DNA of 64,000 nt, from contig NZ_BCWX01000005.1 in the NCBI RefSeq assembly GCF_001894805.1, positions 1-64,000 of the forward strand. Reading direction: 5' to 3'. Shown piece after piece: positions 54,437 to 63,771 of the stretch. Origin of the DNA: Rhodococcus globerulus NBRC 14531. GTDB lineage: Bacteria > Actinomycetota > Actinomycetes > Mycobacteriales > Mycobacteriaceae. How positions within the stretch are numbered: position 1 is the first letter of the stretch; each line of letters begins with the position of its first letter. The notes below the pieces were generated by a model. It did no database searches and was not told the origin of the DNA. It saw nothing but the letters and a program-made list of their open reading frames with translations. Made by a program: the position numbers and the translations under genes.

Positions 54437-56166
54437 GATGCGTCCTGTACGGCTAGCTGAGAGGCGACAATTTCGCCGTAAGTGGGACAACTGACTTGCA
54501 GTTCGTCGTGGGTACCGACACCGACGATGGCACCGTCATCGAGCACGATGATCTGATCGGCTTCGACGATGGTGGAAATACGTTGCGCGACAACGATGAT
54601 GCAGGCGTCCCGGGTAACGGGCTGCAGCGCCGCTCTCAGTCTCGCGTCTGTCGTGAGGTCCAGGGCCGAGAACGAATCGTCGAACAAATAGATCTGCGGC
54701 TTGCGCACCAGTGCCCGCGCAATGGCCAGACGCTGACGCTGACCACCGGAAACCGTCGTACCGCCTTGCGACACCGGGGTGTCCAGGCCTTCCGGCATCG
54801 CGCGGACGAAGTCTGCGGCCTGAGCGACCTCGAGGCATTCCCACAGCCACTCGTCGGTGGCGTCGGGGTTGCCGTAGCGAAGGTTGGTTGCGACGGTTCC
54901 CGAGAACAGGTACGGCTTCTGCGGAACAAGTCCGATAACGGAACACAGCAGGTCGGTGTCGATGTCGCGGACGTCGACACCACCGACGGATACCGACCCG
55001 GATGTGGCGTCGATGAGTCGCGGAATCAGGTTGAGCAGCGTTGTCTTACCGGATCCGGTGCCGCCGATGATCGCGGTGGTTTTGCCTGGTTCGGCCCGGA
55101 AAGTGATGTCGCGCAACACCGGTTCCTCGGCGCCGGGGAACTGGAACTGAGCGCCGCGAAGTTCGACGACGCCCGGGTTCTTCAGTTCTCGAATCGGGTT
55201 CTCGGGCGGAATGACCGACGACGCTGTATCGAGCACCTCGGAGATACGTTCTGCGCAGACCGATGCACGCGGCAGCATGACGGCCATGAAAGTAGCCATC
55301 ATGACGGCCATCAGGATCTGCATGATGTAGCTGAGCATCGCGGTGAGCGAGCCGATCTCCATGGCTCCACTGTCGATCTGATGCCCACCGAACCAGATGA
55401 CCGCGACACTGGTGACGTTGCTGATCAGCATCACCAGCGGGAACATCACCGCCATCAGTTTTCCGACACCGAGCGCCGTTTCGGTCAGTTCGTCATTGGC
55501 TACACCAAAGCGCTTCACCTCGGAAGGCTCGCGAACAAACGCGCGGACAACCCGGATACCGGTGATCTGTTCGCGTAGAACACGGTTGACCGCGTCGAGA
55601 CGACCCTGCATGAGCCGGAAGCCGGGAACCATCCGCGCGATCAAAAAACCCATCGAAATCGCCAGCAACGGCACGCTGATACCCAGAATCCAGGACAGAT
55701 TCAGATCCTGACGCAGCGCCATGATGATGCCGCCGACGCACATGATCGGAGCCATCACGAGGATGGTGCAACTCATCACGACCATCATCTGCACTTGCTG
55801 GACGTCGTTGGTATTTCTGGTGATCAGGGACGGCGCACCGAAATAGCCGACCTCGCGGGCCGAGAAAGTACCGACCTGATGCAACACCGACGCCCGTAGA
55901 TCGCGTCCGATGCCCATGGCAACACGAGCACCGAAGTACACCGCACCCACGGAGCACAGGATCTGCGTCAACGTCACAAGGAGCATCACCCCACCCGTTG
56001 ACAGGATGTAGCCCGTATCCCCCTTTGTCACACCGTTGTCGATGATGTCGGCATTGAGACTGGGAAGGTAAAGGGCAGCCATAGTCGAAATAAACTGCAG
56101 GACGACAACGCCCGTCAGTTCGCCACGATAGGGCTCTAGGTAAGTGCGCAGCAGCCTGATCAGCAT
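54433..56166 (-). CDS. ABC exporter half-transporter A
   Basis: A 577-residue half-transporter with Walker A GGTGSGKTT, Walker B IYLFDDSFSALD and signature TVSGGQRQRLAIARAL. The residue after Walker B is Asp rather than Glu (LFDDSF), so this site is probably degenerate, while the partner has a full DE. That asymmetry is typical of heterodimeric exporters such as TM287/288 or BmrCD. It starts the two-gene operon. Confidence 0.92.
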   Translation of the reverse strand: MLIRLLRTYLEPYRGELTGVVVLQFISTMAALYLPSLNADIIDNGVTKGDTGYILSTGGVMLLVTLTQILCSVGAVYFGARVAMGIGRDLRASVLHQVGTFSAREVGYFGAPSLITRNTNDVQQVQMMVVMSCTILVMAPIMCVGGIIMALRQDLNLSWILGISVPLLAISMGFLIARMVPGFRLMQGRLDAVNRVLREQITGIRVVRAFVREPSEVKRFGVANDELTETALGVGKLMAVMFPLVMLISNVTSVAVIWFGGHQIDSGAMEIGSLTAMLSYIMQILMAVMMATFMAVMLPRASVCAERISEVLDTASSVIPPENPIRELKNPGVVELRGAQFQFPGAEEPVLRDITFRAEPGKTTAIIGGTGSGKTTLLNLIPRLIDATSGSVSVGGVDVRDIDTDLLCSVIGLVPQKPYLFSGTVATNLRYGNPDATDEWLWECLEVAQAADFVRAMPEGLDTPVSQGGTTVSGGQRQRLAIARALVRKPQIYLFDDSFSALDLTTDARLRAALQPVTRDACIIVVAQRISTIVEADQIIVLDDGAIVGVGTHDELQVSCPTYGEIVASQLAVQDAS

Positions 56167-56234
56167 AGTGAGCGAAGGTTACCAATCTCTGCCGACAAGT
56201 GCCGCAAGGTTTTTTCGGCCACCGGGAACTCCGA

Positions 56235-56285
56235 CAAAAACACACGTGCCGCAACCGACTTGGAGTCGATTGCGGTACGTGTGTG
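56235..56285 (-). terminator. Terminator after the MMPL gene
   Basis: Long imperfect hairpin on the minus strand: ACACGT and CCGCAA blocks pair with their complements around a GACTCCAAGTC top. It is followed by TTTTT at 56240-56236. It ends transcription of the MMPL gene before the ABC exporter operon. Confidence 0.82.
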
Positions 56286-56301
56286 GGACCCTGCTGTGCA
56301 G

Positions 56302-58650
56302 TTAGGCAGATGTTGCAGCCAATTCCGCTTCCCTGTCGGCGCGGAGTTGCTGGCTCAGCTTCTCACCCTCGATGTCGACGTTGGGCAGAATCTTGTCGAG
56401 CCACTTGGGCAGCCACCACGCCTTGTCGCCGAGCAACGCCATGACCGACGGAATGATCACCATACGAACGATGAAGGCGTCGAAGAAGACTGCGGCAGCG
56501 AGCGCAAACCCGATCGACTTGATGAACGAGTTCGGCTCCGCGATGAAGGCACCGAACACGGAGATCATGATGATCGCGGCAGCGCTGACAACCCGGGCAC
56601 CGTGATTGAAGCCGATGGTGACAGCCTGCTTGGCGTTAGCTCCGTGGACGTACTCCTCACGCATGCGCGTCACGAGGAACACCTGGTAGTCCATCGCGAG
56701 TCCGAACACCACACCGATCAGGAAGATCGGCATGAAACTCACCAAAGGTTGCGGGTTCGAGATAATTCCCAACCAGCCGTGCTGGAAGATCGCAACCGTG
56801 GCGCCGAATGTCGCGAGCACACTGAGCAGGAAGCCCAACGTCGCGGTCAGCGGAACCAGGATCGAGCGGAACACCAAGAGCAACAGGATGAATGCCAGGC
56901 CGACCACTACCGCAAGGTAGGGAACCAACGCGTCCTGCAAGGTATCCGAGATATCACCCTCGAGTGCAGTCTGACCTGTGATTCCGTAGCTCACACCGAT
57001 CGAATCAGCCAGTCCTGCTTCGGCACTGCGGAGACTGCTCACCAACTCCATGGTTGCCGGATCGGTGGGACCGGTTGTCGGAGTGATCAACATCTGCGCG
57101 GTATCGCCAGCCTGGTTGACTTTGACGATCTGTGCATTCTGGACGCCGTTCAGCCCCGAGATCGTCGAGACGACCTTCTCGAATGCCTCGCCGGCCGGAA
57201 CGTCTGCACCCTGTGCGTCGATGACACCGAGCAGCGGACCGTTCTTACCGCCACCGAAGCCCTCGTCGATCAAGTCGTACGCCTGACGCGAACTTGTTGC
57301 CGGATCACCCGTTGCCTCCGACGGCAATGACAGGCTCAATCCCGTTGCCGGCAAAGCCAAAGCGCCCAGAAGTACAACGCCGCCGATCAAAGGAACGAGC
57401 GGGCGTCGCACGATGGCGCTGATGTAGCGCAGAGCCAGCGTTGGCTTACCCGAATCCTCGGACTCCTGAGCCTTCTTGCCGAGGAACGGAATCTTGCCGG
57501 CAAAAGCCTTCCGGCCGAAGATACCCAGGATCGCGGGCAACAACGTCAAGGCGATGAGCACTGCGATGAGCACTGTAAATGCCGCTGCCGCACCCATATC
57601 CGAGAGGAACGGGATGCCGACGACACGCAATGCCACGAGGGCGATGATGACCGTCAGACCAGCGAATACGACTGCGGAACCGGCAGTTCCGACTGCGCGT
57701 CCGGCGGCTTCCGATCGGTCGTCGGTCAAGGTCAGCTCATGCCGGAACCTGGACATGATGAAGAGCGAGTAGTCGATCGCCACTGCCAGACCGATCATGA
57801 TCGCCAACGTCGGCGTCATCGATCCGAGGTCCATGAAGCCCGTCGCGACGGTAATACCGAGGCTGCCGATTGCGATGCCGATGATCGCGGTGATCAGCGG
57901 AAGTCCAGCGGCCACAAGCGAACCGAACGTGATTGCCAGAACGACGGCAGCGACGGCAATACCGATCAACTCGGTGAGCCCACCGGGCATCTCCGCTTCC
58001 TGTGCCGCAGTACCACTGACCTGGACGTTGAGTCCTTCGGCCCGTGCCACATCGGCAGCAGCATTGATCGACTCACGCATTGCCTCATCGGCATCGGTGA
58101 CAGCGCCGACAAAGGGAACCTCGATGTATCCGACCGTGCCGTCCGCGCTGAGCGGCGACAATGCCGCAGCGTCTGAGCTTGCTTTTGCCTCGGAAGTTCC
58201 GGCAGCAGCGGCCTGCTCCTGGAACATCGCCGTCATCGAATCATTGGCGGCAACCGGGTTGACCAACGCCTTCGCGGCCTGTTCCGGCGTCGCCGTAGCC
58301 GGATCGACCTTGGCAGCGTCCTCGACCGTGTCGATCGCGCGGATCTGCGCGAGCATGTCGTCCATGGCCTTGACGTTTGCCGGATCAGCCAACGTCGTAC
58401 CTGCAGGCGCTTGGAGAACATATCGGGCACTCAACGAATCCATAGCGTTGGGAGCGTCCGGGAAACGCTCCGCCATCAGGTCTTGGGCCTGCTGCGCGGG
58501 AGTACCCGGAATGTTGAAGGAGTCCTTGGTGGGACCGGACAGGGTCGCAGCCCCGACGCCCATCAGAACCAGGATTATCAACCAAACGCTGAGGACCGCG
58601 CCTTTTCGCCGGTAGGCGAACTTGCCGATCCGATAGAGATAGGTGGCCAC
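56302..58650 (-). CDS. MMPL-family RND transporter
   Basis: A 782-residue transporter with twelve helices, two large extracytoplasmic loops and the MMPL motifs AIDYSLFIMSRFRHEL and GLAMDYQVFLVTRMREEY, whose Asp/Tyr pairs carry protons. Mycobacterial relatives export lipids, siderophores or drugs. GTG at 58650 follows AAGGAG. A TetR gene lies immediately upstream on the same strand with palindromic sites between them. Confidence 0.93.
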   Translation of the reverse strand: MATYLYRIGKFAYRRKGAVLSVWLIILVLMGVGAATLSGPTKDSFNIPGTPAQQAQDLMAERFPDAPNAMDSLSARYVLQAPAGTTLADPANVKAMDDMLAQIRAIDTVEDAAKVDPATATPEQAAKALVNPVAANDSMTAMFQEQAAAAGTSEAKASSDAAALSPLSADGTVGYIEVPFVGAVTDADEAMRESINAAADVARAEGLNVQVSGTAAQEAEMPGGLTELIGIAVAAVVLAITFGSLVAAGLPLITAIIGIAIGSLGITVATGFMDLGSMTPTLAIMIGLAVAIDYSLFIMSRFRHELTLTDDRSEAAGRAVGTAGSAVVFAGLTVIIALVALRVVGIPFLSDMGAAAAFTVLIAVLIALTLLPAILGIFGRKAFAGKIPFLGKKAQESEDSGKPTLALRYISAIVRRPLVPLIGGVVLLGALALPATGLSLSLPSEATGDPATSSRQAYDLIDEGFGGGKNGPLLGVIDAQGADVPAGEAFEKVVSTISGLNGVQNAQIVKVNQAGDTAQMLITPTTGPTDPATMELVSSLRSAEAGLADSIGVSYGITGQTALEGDISDTLQDALVPYLAVVVGLAFILLLLVFRSILVPLTATLGFLLSVLATFGATVAIFQHGWLGIISNPQPLVSFMPIFLIGVVFGLAMDYQVFLVTRMREEYVHGANAKQAVTIGFNHGARVVSAAAIIMISVFGAFIAEPNSFIKSIGFALAAAVFFDAFIVRMVIIPSVMALLGDKAWWLPKWLDKILPNVDIEGEKLSQQLRADREAELAATSA

Positions 58651-58718
58651 GACGGGCTCCTTGCTGTTTCGGTGCGTGTACGTGGACAGGTATTAGGTGT
58701 GCGTGCTGAAGACGCGGT

Positions 58719-58745
58719 GTCTCAGAGACGTGGTGTCTCAGAGAC
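58719..58745. promoter_or_regulatory. Tandem GTCTCAGAGAC palindromes before the MMPL gene
   Basis: Two perfect 11-bp palindromes, at 58719-58729 and 58735-58745, are 16 bp apart in a direct repeat. The second covers the last codons and stop of the TetR gene. Position 69-95 bp upstream of the MMPL start would suit an operator; a simple tandem duplication of the gene end is the alternative. Confidence 0.5.
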
Positions 58746-59361
58746 GCGGTGGCGGCGCAGGCAACCCTGCACGAATTTGCCGAAAAGCGTCATGGACCAG
58801 TTCTTCCGGTCCGGAAGCATCCGACTTTCCGCCGGACCAGATGTCGATCACCGATTTAGCGGCTCCGGCCACCGCTCCGAGGAGAAGTGTCGGGTACAGG
58901 TCACGCTCGACATCCGTGCCGGTACGTTCGGCCAATGCCTGAATGACTGCACGGTTGATCCGCTGATGCATGTCCGCAGCATCCCGATAGAGAGCGGGAC
59001 TCGCGTCCGACAGCATCCAGATACTTGTTGTCTTACTCGCTGTCGGACCGGAGCCAGTCACGATTTCGACCACAAGATCCTCGAGGACGTCGAGAATCGG
59101 TTCGTCCGCGGGCCGAGATGCAAGCGCCTCGATCCAGAGAGTTACCGATTCCTCGAAGCTGGCGAGTACCGCCTCCTCCTTGCTGGAGAAGTAGTTGTGG
59201 AATGTCCTCGTCGACACTCCAGCCTCGGACGCAATCGCGTCGGCGGTGACGCACTCGATTCCGAGAGCCCGAGCGAGCCGTTCTGCCGCACTGCTGAGTG
59301 CAGCGCGGGTTGCCGCCTTCTTGCGGTCTCGGAGACCTGGCTCGGTTATCACTCTCTCCAC
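58738..59361 (-). CDS. TetR-family regulator of the MMPL transporter
   Basis: A 207-residue TetR protein with helix-turn-helix ECVTADAIASEAGVSTRTFHNYFSSKEEAVL and a C-terminal ligand domain. Start is GTG 59361 or GTG 59352, the latter better spaced from GGAGA. It is 87 bp upstream of the MMPL gene on the same strand, and a perfect palindrome lies in front of its own start. Confidence 0.92.
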   Translation of the reverse strand: MERVITEPGLRDRKKAATRAALSSAAERLARALGIECVTADAIASEAGVSTRTFHNYFSSKEEAVLASFEESVTLWIEALASRPADEPILDVLEDLVVEIVTGSGPTASKTTSIWMLSDASPALYRDAADMHQRINRAVIQALAERTGTDVERDLYPTLLLGAVAGAAKSVIDIWSGGKSDASGPEELVHDAFRQIRAGLPAPPPRL

Positions 59362-59370
59362 GTTACGGAA

Positions 59371-59406
59371 CTTGCAGACATCTGCAAGTTTGCAGAGTCA
59401 TGCAAA
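59371..59406. promoter_or_regulatory. Probable TetR operator pair
   Basis: CTTGCAGACATCTGCAAG (59371-59388) is a perfect 8-2-8 palindrome. Directly next to it TTTGCA (59389-59394) and TGCAAA (59401-59406) form a second inverted repeat. Both share TTGCA and lie 10-45 bp upstream of the TetR start, the usual place for autorepression. Confidence 0.72.
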
Positions 59407-59597
59407 ATTGTGGATTCCGGCACAGCTTCGCGGCAATTGTCGGGTAGGTCACACTCGCCAGGCTCGCGGATCGGCACCGCCTCGACAAAAGCCACGCCTA
59501 CACCAGACAATGGTCAAAACGGTTGCCATTGATTAACCAACCGCATGGATTAACCGCTGCGGATCAACCACCCGATCTTGAACAACTGAGGAATTTC

Positions 59598-60713
59598 ATG
59601 GACCCACTCCTACAAAGCTGGCCGGTGCCGCCTTCGGTCATGCTGTGGGGATCGAAGAACGGCCCCGGCTCAATGCTGCGGCTCGTCAACTTCACCATCG
59701 GGTTCTGCTCGCTCAACTTTTCCCTGGTTGCCTATCTGTTCCTGATCAGCGGCGAAGGCCCCGACCGACAGTTCGCGCGCACCTGGCTCATCGCATTCGC
59801 GACCGTAAACCTCATCCCCACTGCCCTTTGGTTCCTCGGAAAAGTTCGCGGGTCGCGCGCTCTGAAACTGTTCGGGATCTGGGCAGATCTGGGAACAGCC
59901 TCCGTCATCATCACGTTTACCAGCCACGATGCAGCACTCTTCGGCGCGGTGCTCTTCGTAGCCTCCGGCGCCTACTTCACGTACTTTCTCAACTTTCGAT
60001 GGCTCGCCTTCCACCTTGCCTTCTCCTGTACGTTCATCATTTCCCTGGCGATCCTCGCCATCACCCGCGGGACGCTGCCCACTGCCGGCGTCATCGCGCG
60101 CACCGACGTAATCCTGTGCGCCGTCATCTTCATCCCGGCCACCATCCAACTCGCCTGGCGGCAACTACTCGCACGCGCCAACGGATCGAAAGTCGACGCA
60201 CTGACCGGCCTCCTCAACAGGCGCGGACTCTGGGACATGGCCGAACGGGTCTGGTCGACCTCACACGCCAACCGCGTCGACGTTGCGGTCGCCGTCGTCG
60301 ACATCGACAAATTCAAAGCCGTCAACGACGCCTACGGGCACGAAGTCGGCGACACCGTCATCATCAGAACCGGCAACCGACTTCAACAACACGTCAACGG
60401 ATTCGGATACGCAGCGCGCACCGGCGGCGAAGAATTCACGCTCGTCATGATCGGAACGCCATACGGACTACGCAAACGCATAGCGACTCTGCCCCGCGCA
60501 GTTGTCGAAGCCACGGACGCCCCCCTGGCGACAGTCAGTATCGGCGCCTCCACGATGCCGTTCACCCCAGACGTGGAGCAATTCGACTACACCGCGTTCT
60601 CCCGCGCGATAGTCCATGCCGATCATCTGATGTACGAAGCGAAATCATCCGGCGGGAACTCCGCGAATACCGCGCCACTCGACATGACGCGCTTCGACCG
60701 ATCCGGGAACTGA
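59598..60713 (+). CDS. Membrane-bound GGDEF diguanylate cyclase
   Basis: A 371-residue protein with five or six N-terminal helices (residues 25-180) and a C-terminal GGDEF domain. The substrate helix VVDIDKFKAVNDAYGHEVGD and active loop RTGGEEF are intact, so c-di-GMP synthesis is expected. No RxxD inhibitory site is seen upstream of the loop. ATG at 59598 follows TGAGGA; earlier TTG starts lack a site. Possible counterpart of the EAL protein at 24.5 kb. Confidence 0.92.
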   Translation: MDPLLQSWPVPPSVMLWGSKNGPGSMLRLVNFTIGFCSLNFSLVAYLFLISGEGPDRQFARTWLIAFATVNLIPTALWFLGKVRGSRALKLFGIWADLGTASVIITFTSHDAALFGAVLFVASGAYFTYFLNFRWLAFHLAFSCTFIISLAILAITRGTLPTAGVIARTDVILCAVIFIPATIQLAWRQLLARANGSKVDALTGLLNRRGLWDMAERVWSTSHANRVDVAVAVVDIDKFKAVNDAYGHEVGDTVIIRTGNRLQQHVNGFGYAARTGGEEFTLVMIGTPYGLRKRIATLPRAVVEATDAPLATVSIGASTMPFTPDVEQFDYTAFSRAIVHADHLMYEAKSSGGNSANTAPLDMTRFDRSGN

Positions 60714-60714
60714 C

Positions 60715-60798
60715 GTCAGCGCCGCTACAGCCCCCACCGTCAGCGCCGCTACAGCCCCCAACGTCAGCGCCGCTACAGCCCCCAACGTCAGCGCCGCT
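60715..60798. repeat. 24-bp tandem repeat (3.5 copies) at the Rrf2 3' end
   Basis: Units start with GTCAGCGCCGCT at 60715, 60739, 60763 and 60787. The first three are full 24-bp copies, with one substitution in the first; the fourth is 12 bp and lies over the stop codon and last codons of the Rrf2 gene. The array fills the gap between the convergent GGDEF and Rrf2 genes. Confidence 0.9.
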
Positions 60799-61243
60799 TC
60801 CAGGCCCCCGGATCCGCCGTCAACTGATTCACAAAGTCAGGTAGGTGGCCGTCGGCCACATCCGCCATCGTGACGTTCTCGAGCACCGCGCGAAGATTGA
60901 CGCGGACCGCTATCCACACATCCTTGAGCTGCGTCGCCGGACCCGTGTAATCGACATCCTCGGGGCGCTCCCCACGGATCGACGCCAACGGACCTTCCAC
61001 TGCACGGATGACGTCGGCAATCGTGATTTCCGACGCGGGACGGGCAAGCCAGTAACCACCCTCGGGTCCGCGCTTACTCGTCACAAGGCCGCCGCGTCGT
61101 AGATCCGACAGAACTGCCTCGAGAAACTTATGGGGGATCACCTGCGACGTTGCGAGAAACTCGGCTTTGGCCGGGCCTGGACCAGCTGCTGCGAGTTCCG
61201 CCAACGTTCGCACGGCGTAGTCCACCTTTGCGGTGATGTGCAC
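60788..61243 (-). CDS. Rrf2-family regulator without cysteines
   Basis: A 151-residue regulator with winged helix MHITAKVDYAVRTLAELAA, then FLEAVLSDLRRGGLVTSKRGPEGGYWLARP. The protein has no Cys at all, so it cannot hold the Fe-S cluster of IscR, NsrR or RsrR through cysteine and must sense something else. GTG at 61243 is well spaced from GGA; the TTG at 61249 is too close. It is divergent from a fatty acid hydroxylase gene with a palindrome between. Confidence 0.9.
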   Translation of the reverse strand: MHITAKVDYAVRTLAELAAAGPGPAKAEFLATSQVIPHKFLEAVLSDLRRGGLVTSKRGPEGGYWLARPASEITIADVIRAVEGPLASIRGERPEDVDYTGPATQLKDVWIAVRVNLRAVLENVTMADVADGHLPDFVNQLTADPGAWKRR

Positions 61244-61298
61244 CGGCAATTCCTACCATTCCCCTATGGAAAGGCGCAAGGGAATGCATCTTCCGTGT

Positions 61299-61325
61299 CG
61301 TTACACATTAATGCATAATGTAACG
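61299..61325. promoter_or_regulatory. Probable Rrf2 operator
   Basis: Half-sites CGTTACA (61299-61305) and TGTAACG (61319-61325) form an inverted repeat around an AT-rich 13-bp centre that includes ATTAATGCATAAT. It lies 56 bp from the Rrf2 start and 31 bp before the hydroxylase start, and is much more AT-rich than its surroundings. Confidence 0.65.
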
Positions 61326-61355
61326 ATAAACCCGTGAACGGACAGGACAACTAGC

Positions 61356-62291
61356 GTGTGGGACACCCTCCTCGAATCTTGGAAGTCTCTCCTGGAACCA
61401 CTCCATGACCCGGTAGCGCTGGCCATCCCCGCGTTTGCCCTCTTCCTGGTGATCGAATGGGCAGCAGCACGCAAACTCGAGGATCATCCCGACCGCGCCG
61501 ACGGCCGAGCACACCCCGCGACGGGCGGTTACCGTGGCGTCGACGCCCGCACGAGCGTCCTACTCGGAGCGGTCTCCATCGCGACCAGCGCCTTCTGGAA
61601 AGTTCTTGCCCTGATCGGATATTCCGCCATCTGGGTATATCTCGCGCCATGGCATCTCTCACCGAGCGCCTGGTACACCTGGGTGATCCTGCTACTCGGA
61701 ATCGATGCCCTCTACTACGCGTATCACCGCATCGCACACCGCGTTCGAGTTATCTGGGCAACACATCAAGCGCACCACTCGAGCGAATACTTCAACTTCA
61801 GCACCGCCCTGCGTCAGAAGTGGAACAACAGCGGCGAAATAATCATGTGGCTACCGTTGCCGTTCCTCGGAATTCCGCCGTGGATGATCTTCGTCGGCTT
61901 CTCCGTCAGCCTGGTCTACCAGTTCTTCGTACACACCGAGCGGGTCGGAAAGCTCTGGCGTCCCATCGAATTCATCTTCAATACGCCATCACACCACCGC
62001 GTTCACCACGGGTCGGACGCCGAATATCTGGACCGCAACTACGGCGGAATCCTCATCGTCTGGGATCGGATCTTCGGTAGCTTTGCCGCTGAAACACACC
62101 GGCCGACATACGGACTCACGACGCCAGTCGGAACGTACAACATCTGGACACTGCAAACGCGCGAATACGCTGCCATTGCCCGCGATTGGAAAGCGTCGAC
62201 GTCATGGCGCAATCGCGGCGGCTATGTGTTCGGGCCTCCCGGATGGTCACCGAAAGCCGAACTCACGTCACCAGAATCCACAACCCACTAG
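61356..62291 (+). CDS. Sterol desaturase/fatty acid hydroxylase family protein
   Basis: A 311-residue membrane di-iron enzyme. The His boxes HRIAH, HQAHHSSE and TPSHHRVHH are all present among four to six helices. It hydroxylates or desaturates a lipid chain. GTG at 61356 follows AGGA. It is probably controlled by the divergent Rrf2 regulator. Its 3' end overlaps the convergent DUF202 gene by 29 bp. Confidence 0.9.
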   Translation: MWDTLLESWKSLLEPLHDPVALAIPAFALFLVIEWAAARKLEDHPDRADGRAHPATGGYRGVDARTSVLLGAVSIATSAFWKVLALIGYSAIWVYLAPWHLSPSAWYTWVILLLGIDALYYAYHRIAHRVRVIWATHQAHHSSEYFNFSTALRQKWNNSGEIIMWLPLPFLGIPPWMIFVGFSVSLVYQFFVHTERVGKLWRPIEFIFNTPSHHRVHHGSDAEYLDRNYGGILIVWDRIFGSFAAETHRPTYGLTTPVGTYNIWTLQTREYAAIARDWKASTSWRNRGGYVFGPPGWSPKAELTSPESTTH

Positions 62292-62625
62292 CCGCGAGAA
62301 CCAGCAGGCTCACCGCCAGTGCAGCACCCATACCCAAAGCGGGCGTTGCCTTTTCCCTGGCAAAGAGCTCGAGCCGCGCAGACCTCGACCGACGCTCGTA
62401 GATCGTGACGGCGACAATCAGGACAGCCGCGATTGCGGGACCGATCATCGCCACCGAACCGAACGGCGGCAACCAGCGCAGGCACGCCACGGCCAAACCG
62501 AGGATGGACAGACTCGTACGCACGAATGAGAGCGACGTGCGTTCGGACTGTAATCCCTTGTCAGGAGGGCTGATCGCGCTCCTGCCCGAAGGACTGATTG
62601 CGTCGGACGGCTCTACGGTGGTCAA
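62263..62625 (-). CDS. DUF202 membrane protein
   Basis: A 120-residue protein with three helices and the DUF202 N-terminal motif LQSERTSLSFVRTSLSILGLAV. The TTG start lies one base after the stop of the upstream DUF202 gene, so the two are coupled and may form one complex. Function unknown. Confidence 0.85.
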   Translation of the reverse strand: MTTVEPSDAISPSGRSAISPPDKGLQSERTSLSFVRTSLSILGLAVACLRWLPPFGSVAMIGPAIAAVLIVAVTIYERRSRSARLELFAREKATPALGMGAALAVSLLVLAASGLWILVT

Positions 62626-62626
62626 G

Positions 62627-62977
62627 CTAGTTCACAACCTCGACCACGAGGACGGTCGCACAGATGACCAGAACGATTCCCACTACCGGCGCCATGAGAG
62701 GCACCGGCAGTGAGCGTTCGGCACGCAACGCGCGCTCCGCACTGATCCAGTGGACAAAAGATGTGACGGCGATCAGCGCTCCGCCAACAAGGAGGAGCGC
62801 CGCCAGACCGGAGCGAACGCTCTCGTTCAGAATGTCGCCGCCAAAAGCCTCCAGGCCGACGCCCGACGCGATGAACGCAGTCGCGGTGCGCACCCAGGCC
62901 AAATATGTCCGCTCGTTTGCGAGAGTGAACCGCGGATCCGGGTCTTCGCCTGAGCGGAACGGCTTCCACAGTCGCAT
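62627..62977 (-). CDS. DUF202 (YidH-like) membrane protein
   Basis: A 116-residue protein with three helices and the motif PRFTLANERTYLAWVRTATAFIASGVGL typical of YidH. ATG at 62977 gives the usual MRLWKPFRSGEDPDPRF start; a GTG at 63004 is possible. The family is of unknown function. Confidence 0.88.
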   Translation of the reverse strand: MRLWKPFRSGEDPDPRFTLANERTYLAWVRTATAFIASGVGLEAFGGDILNESVRSGLAALLLVGGALIAVTSFVHWISAERALRAERSLPVPLMAPVVGIVLVICATVLVVEVVN

Positions 62978-63087
62978 TAGTGGGACCGTCCGCCGAGACA
63001 ACACTCGTACCTGAGGACGCGCCGCGAATTCAAGTTCATGTCCTTAATCTTCCCTGGCGGCGGAAACGCACCGCCATCCGGGCTTGA

Positions 63088-63771
63088 TCAGGACTGGTCG
63101 AGCGATACCAGGAAGTCCACGCTGCCACTGCCGTCGACAGTTACGAACCCGAGGGACGGAGGCTGCACACCGAAGTCGGTCCACGTCACCGGAATGGAGC
63201 CGGACGCGATCAGCGTGTCACCGGAGTGCAGAACCGTCATGTCCACGGACACCGGCTTGGACTGGCCCTTGAGCGTCAACGTGCCAGGCACCGTCACCGT
63301 CGCAGTTGTCCCATCCGTCGGCACCGACGACAGATCCACCGGCGAGTCCATCGTGAACGTCGCCGTCGGATACGTGCTGGTGTCCATCACGTTGCCCGTG
63401 AACTGGCCGTCACGCCGGTCGGAGTCGGTCTTGATACTCGCCACCTGCACGGTCACTTCGCCGGCCGTGAGCTTTTCACCGTCGACCGTCGCATTGCCAC
63501 TCACCTCTCCTGTGGTGCCTACGACAGTCACACTCGATCCGTTGAGAATCTCGTGCACGGTGTACCCGGCTGCCGTCTGGTTGTCCCCTTGTCCCGCGAC
63601 GACGGTCCACGCACCGTCGATCGACCCGGACGCCGCCTCGGCACCTTCCGTAGACACCACGGCTGCGGGAGCGTCATCTTCTGCGATGAACTTCCCGTAC
63701 GCCCACGGCCCCACGAGTAGGGCGAGCACGACCACGACTACTGCTCCGCCGATCCACCACATCTTTTTCAT
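63088..63771 (-). CDS. Membrane-anchored YceI-family protein
   Basis: A 227-residue protein with one N-terminal helix (MKKMWWIGGAVVVVVLALLV) and an extracytoplasmic YceI domain: GAWTVVAGQGDNQTAAGYTVHEIL, then ASIKTDSDRRDGQFTGNVMDT and LTLKGQSKPVSVDMTV. The fold binds a polyisoprenoid-like or lipid ligand. ATG at 63771 is chosen because the upstream extension has no hydrophobic start and no better ribosome site. Confidence 0.9.
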   Translation of the reverse strand: MKKMWWIGGAVVVVVLALLVGPWAYGKFIAEDDAPAAVVSTEGAEAASGSIDGAWTVVAGQGDNQTAAGYTVHEILNGSSVTVVGTTGEVSGNATVDGEKLTAGEVTVQVASIKTDSDRRDGQFTGNVMDTSTYPTATFTMDSPVDLSSVPTDGTTATVTVPGTLTLKGQSKPVSVDMTVLHSGDTLIASGSIPVTWTDFGVQPPSLGFVTVDGSGSVDFLVSLDQS

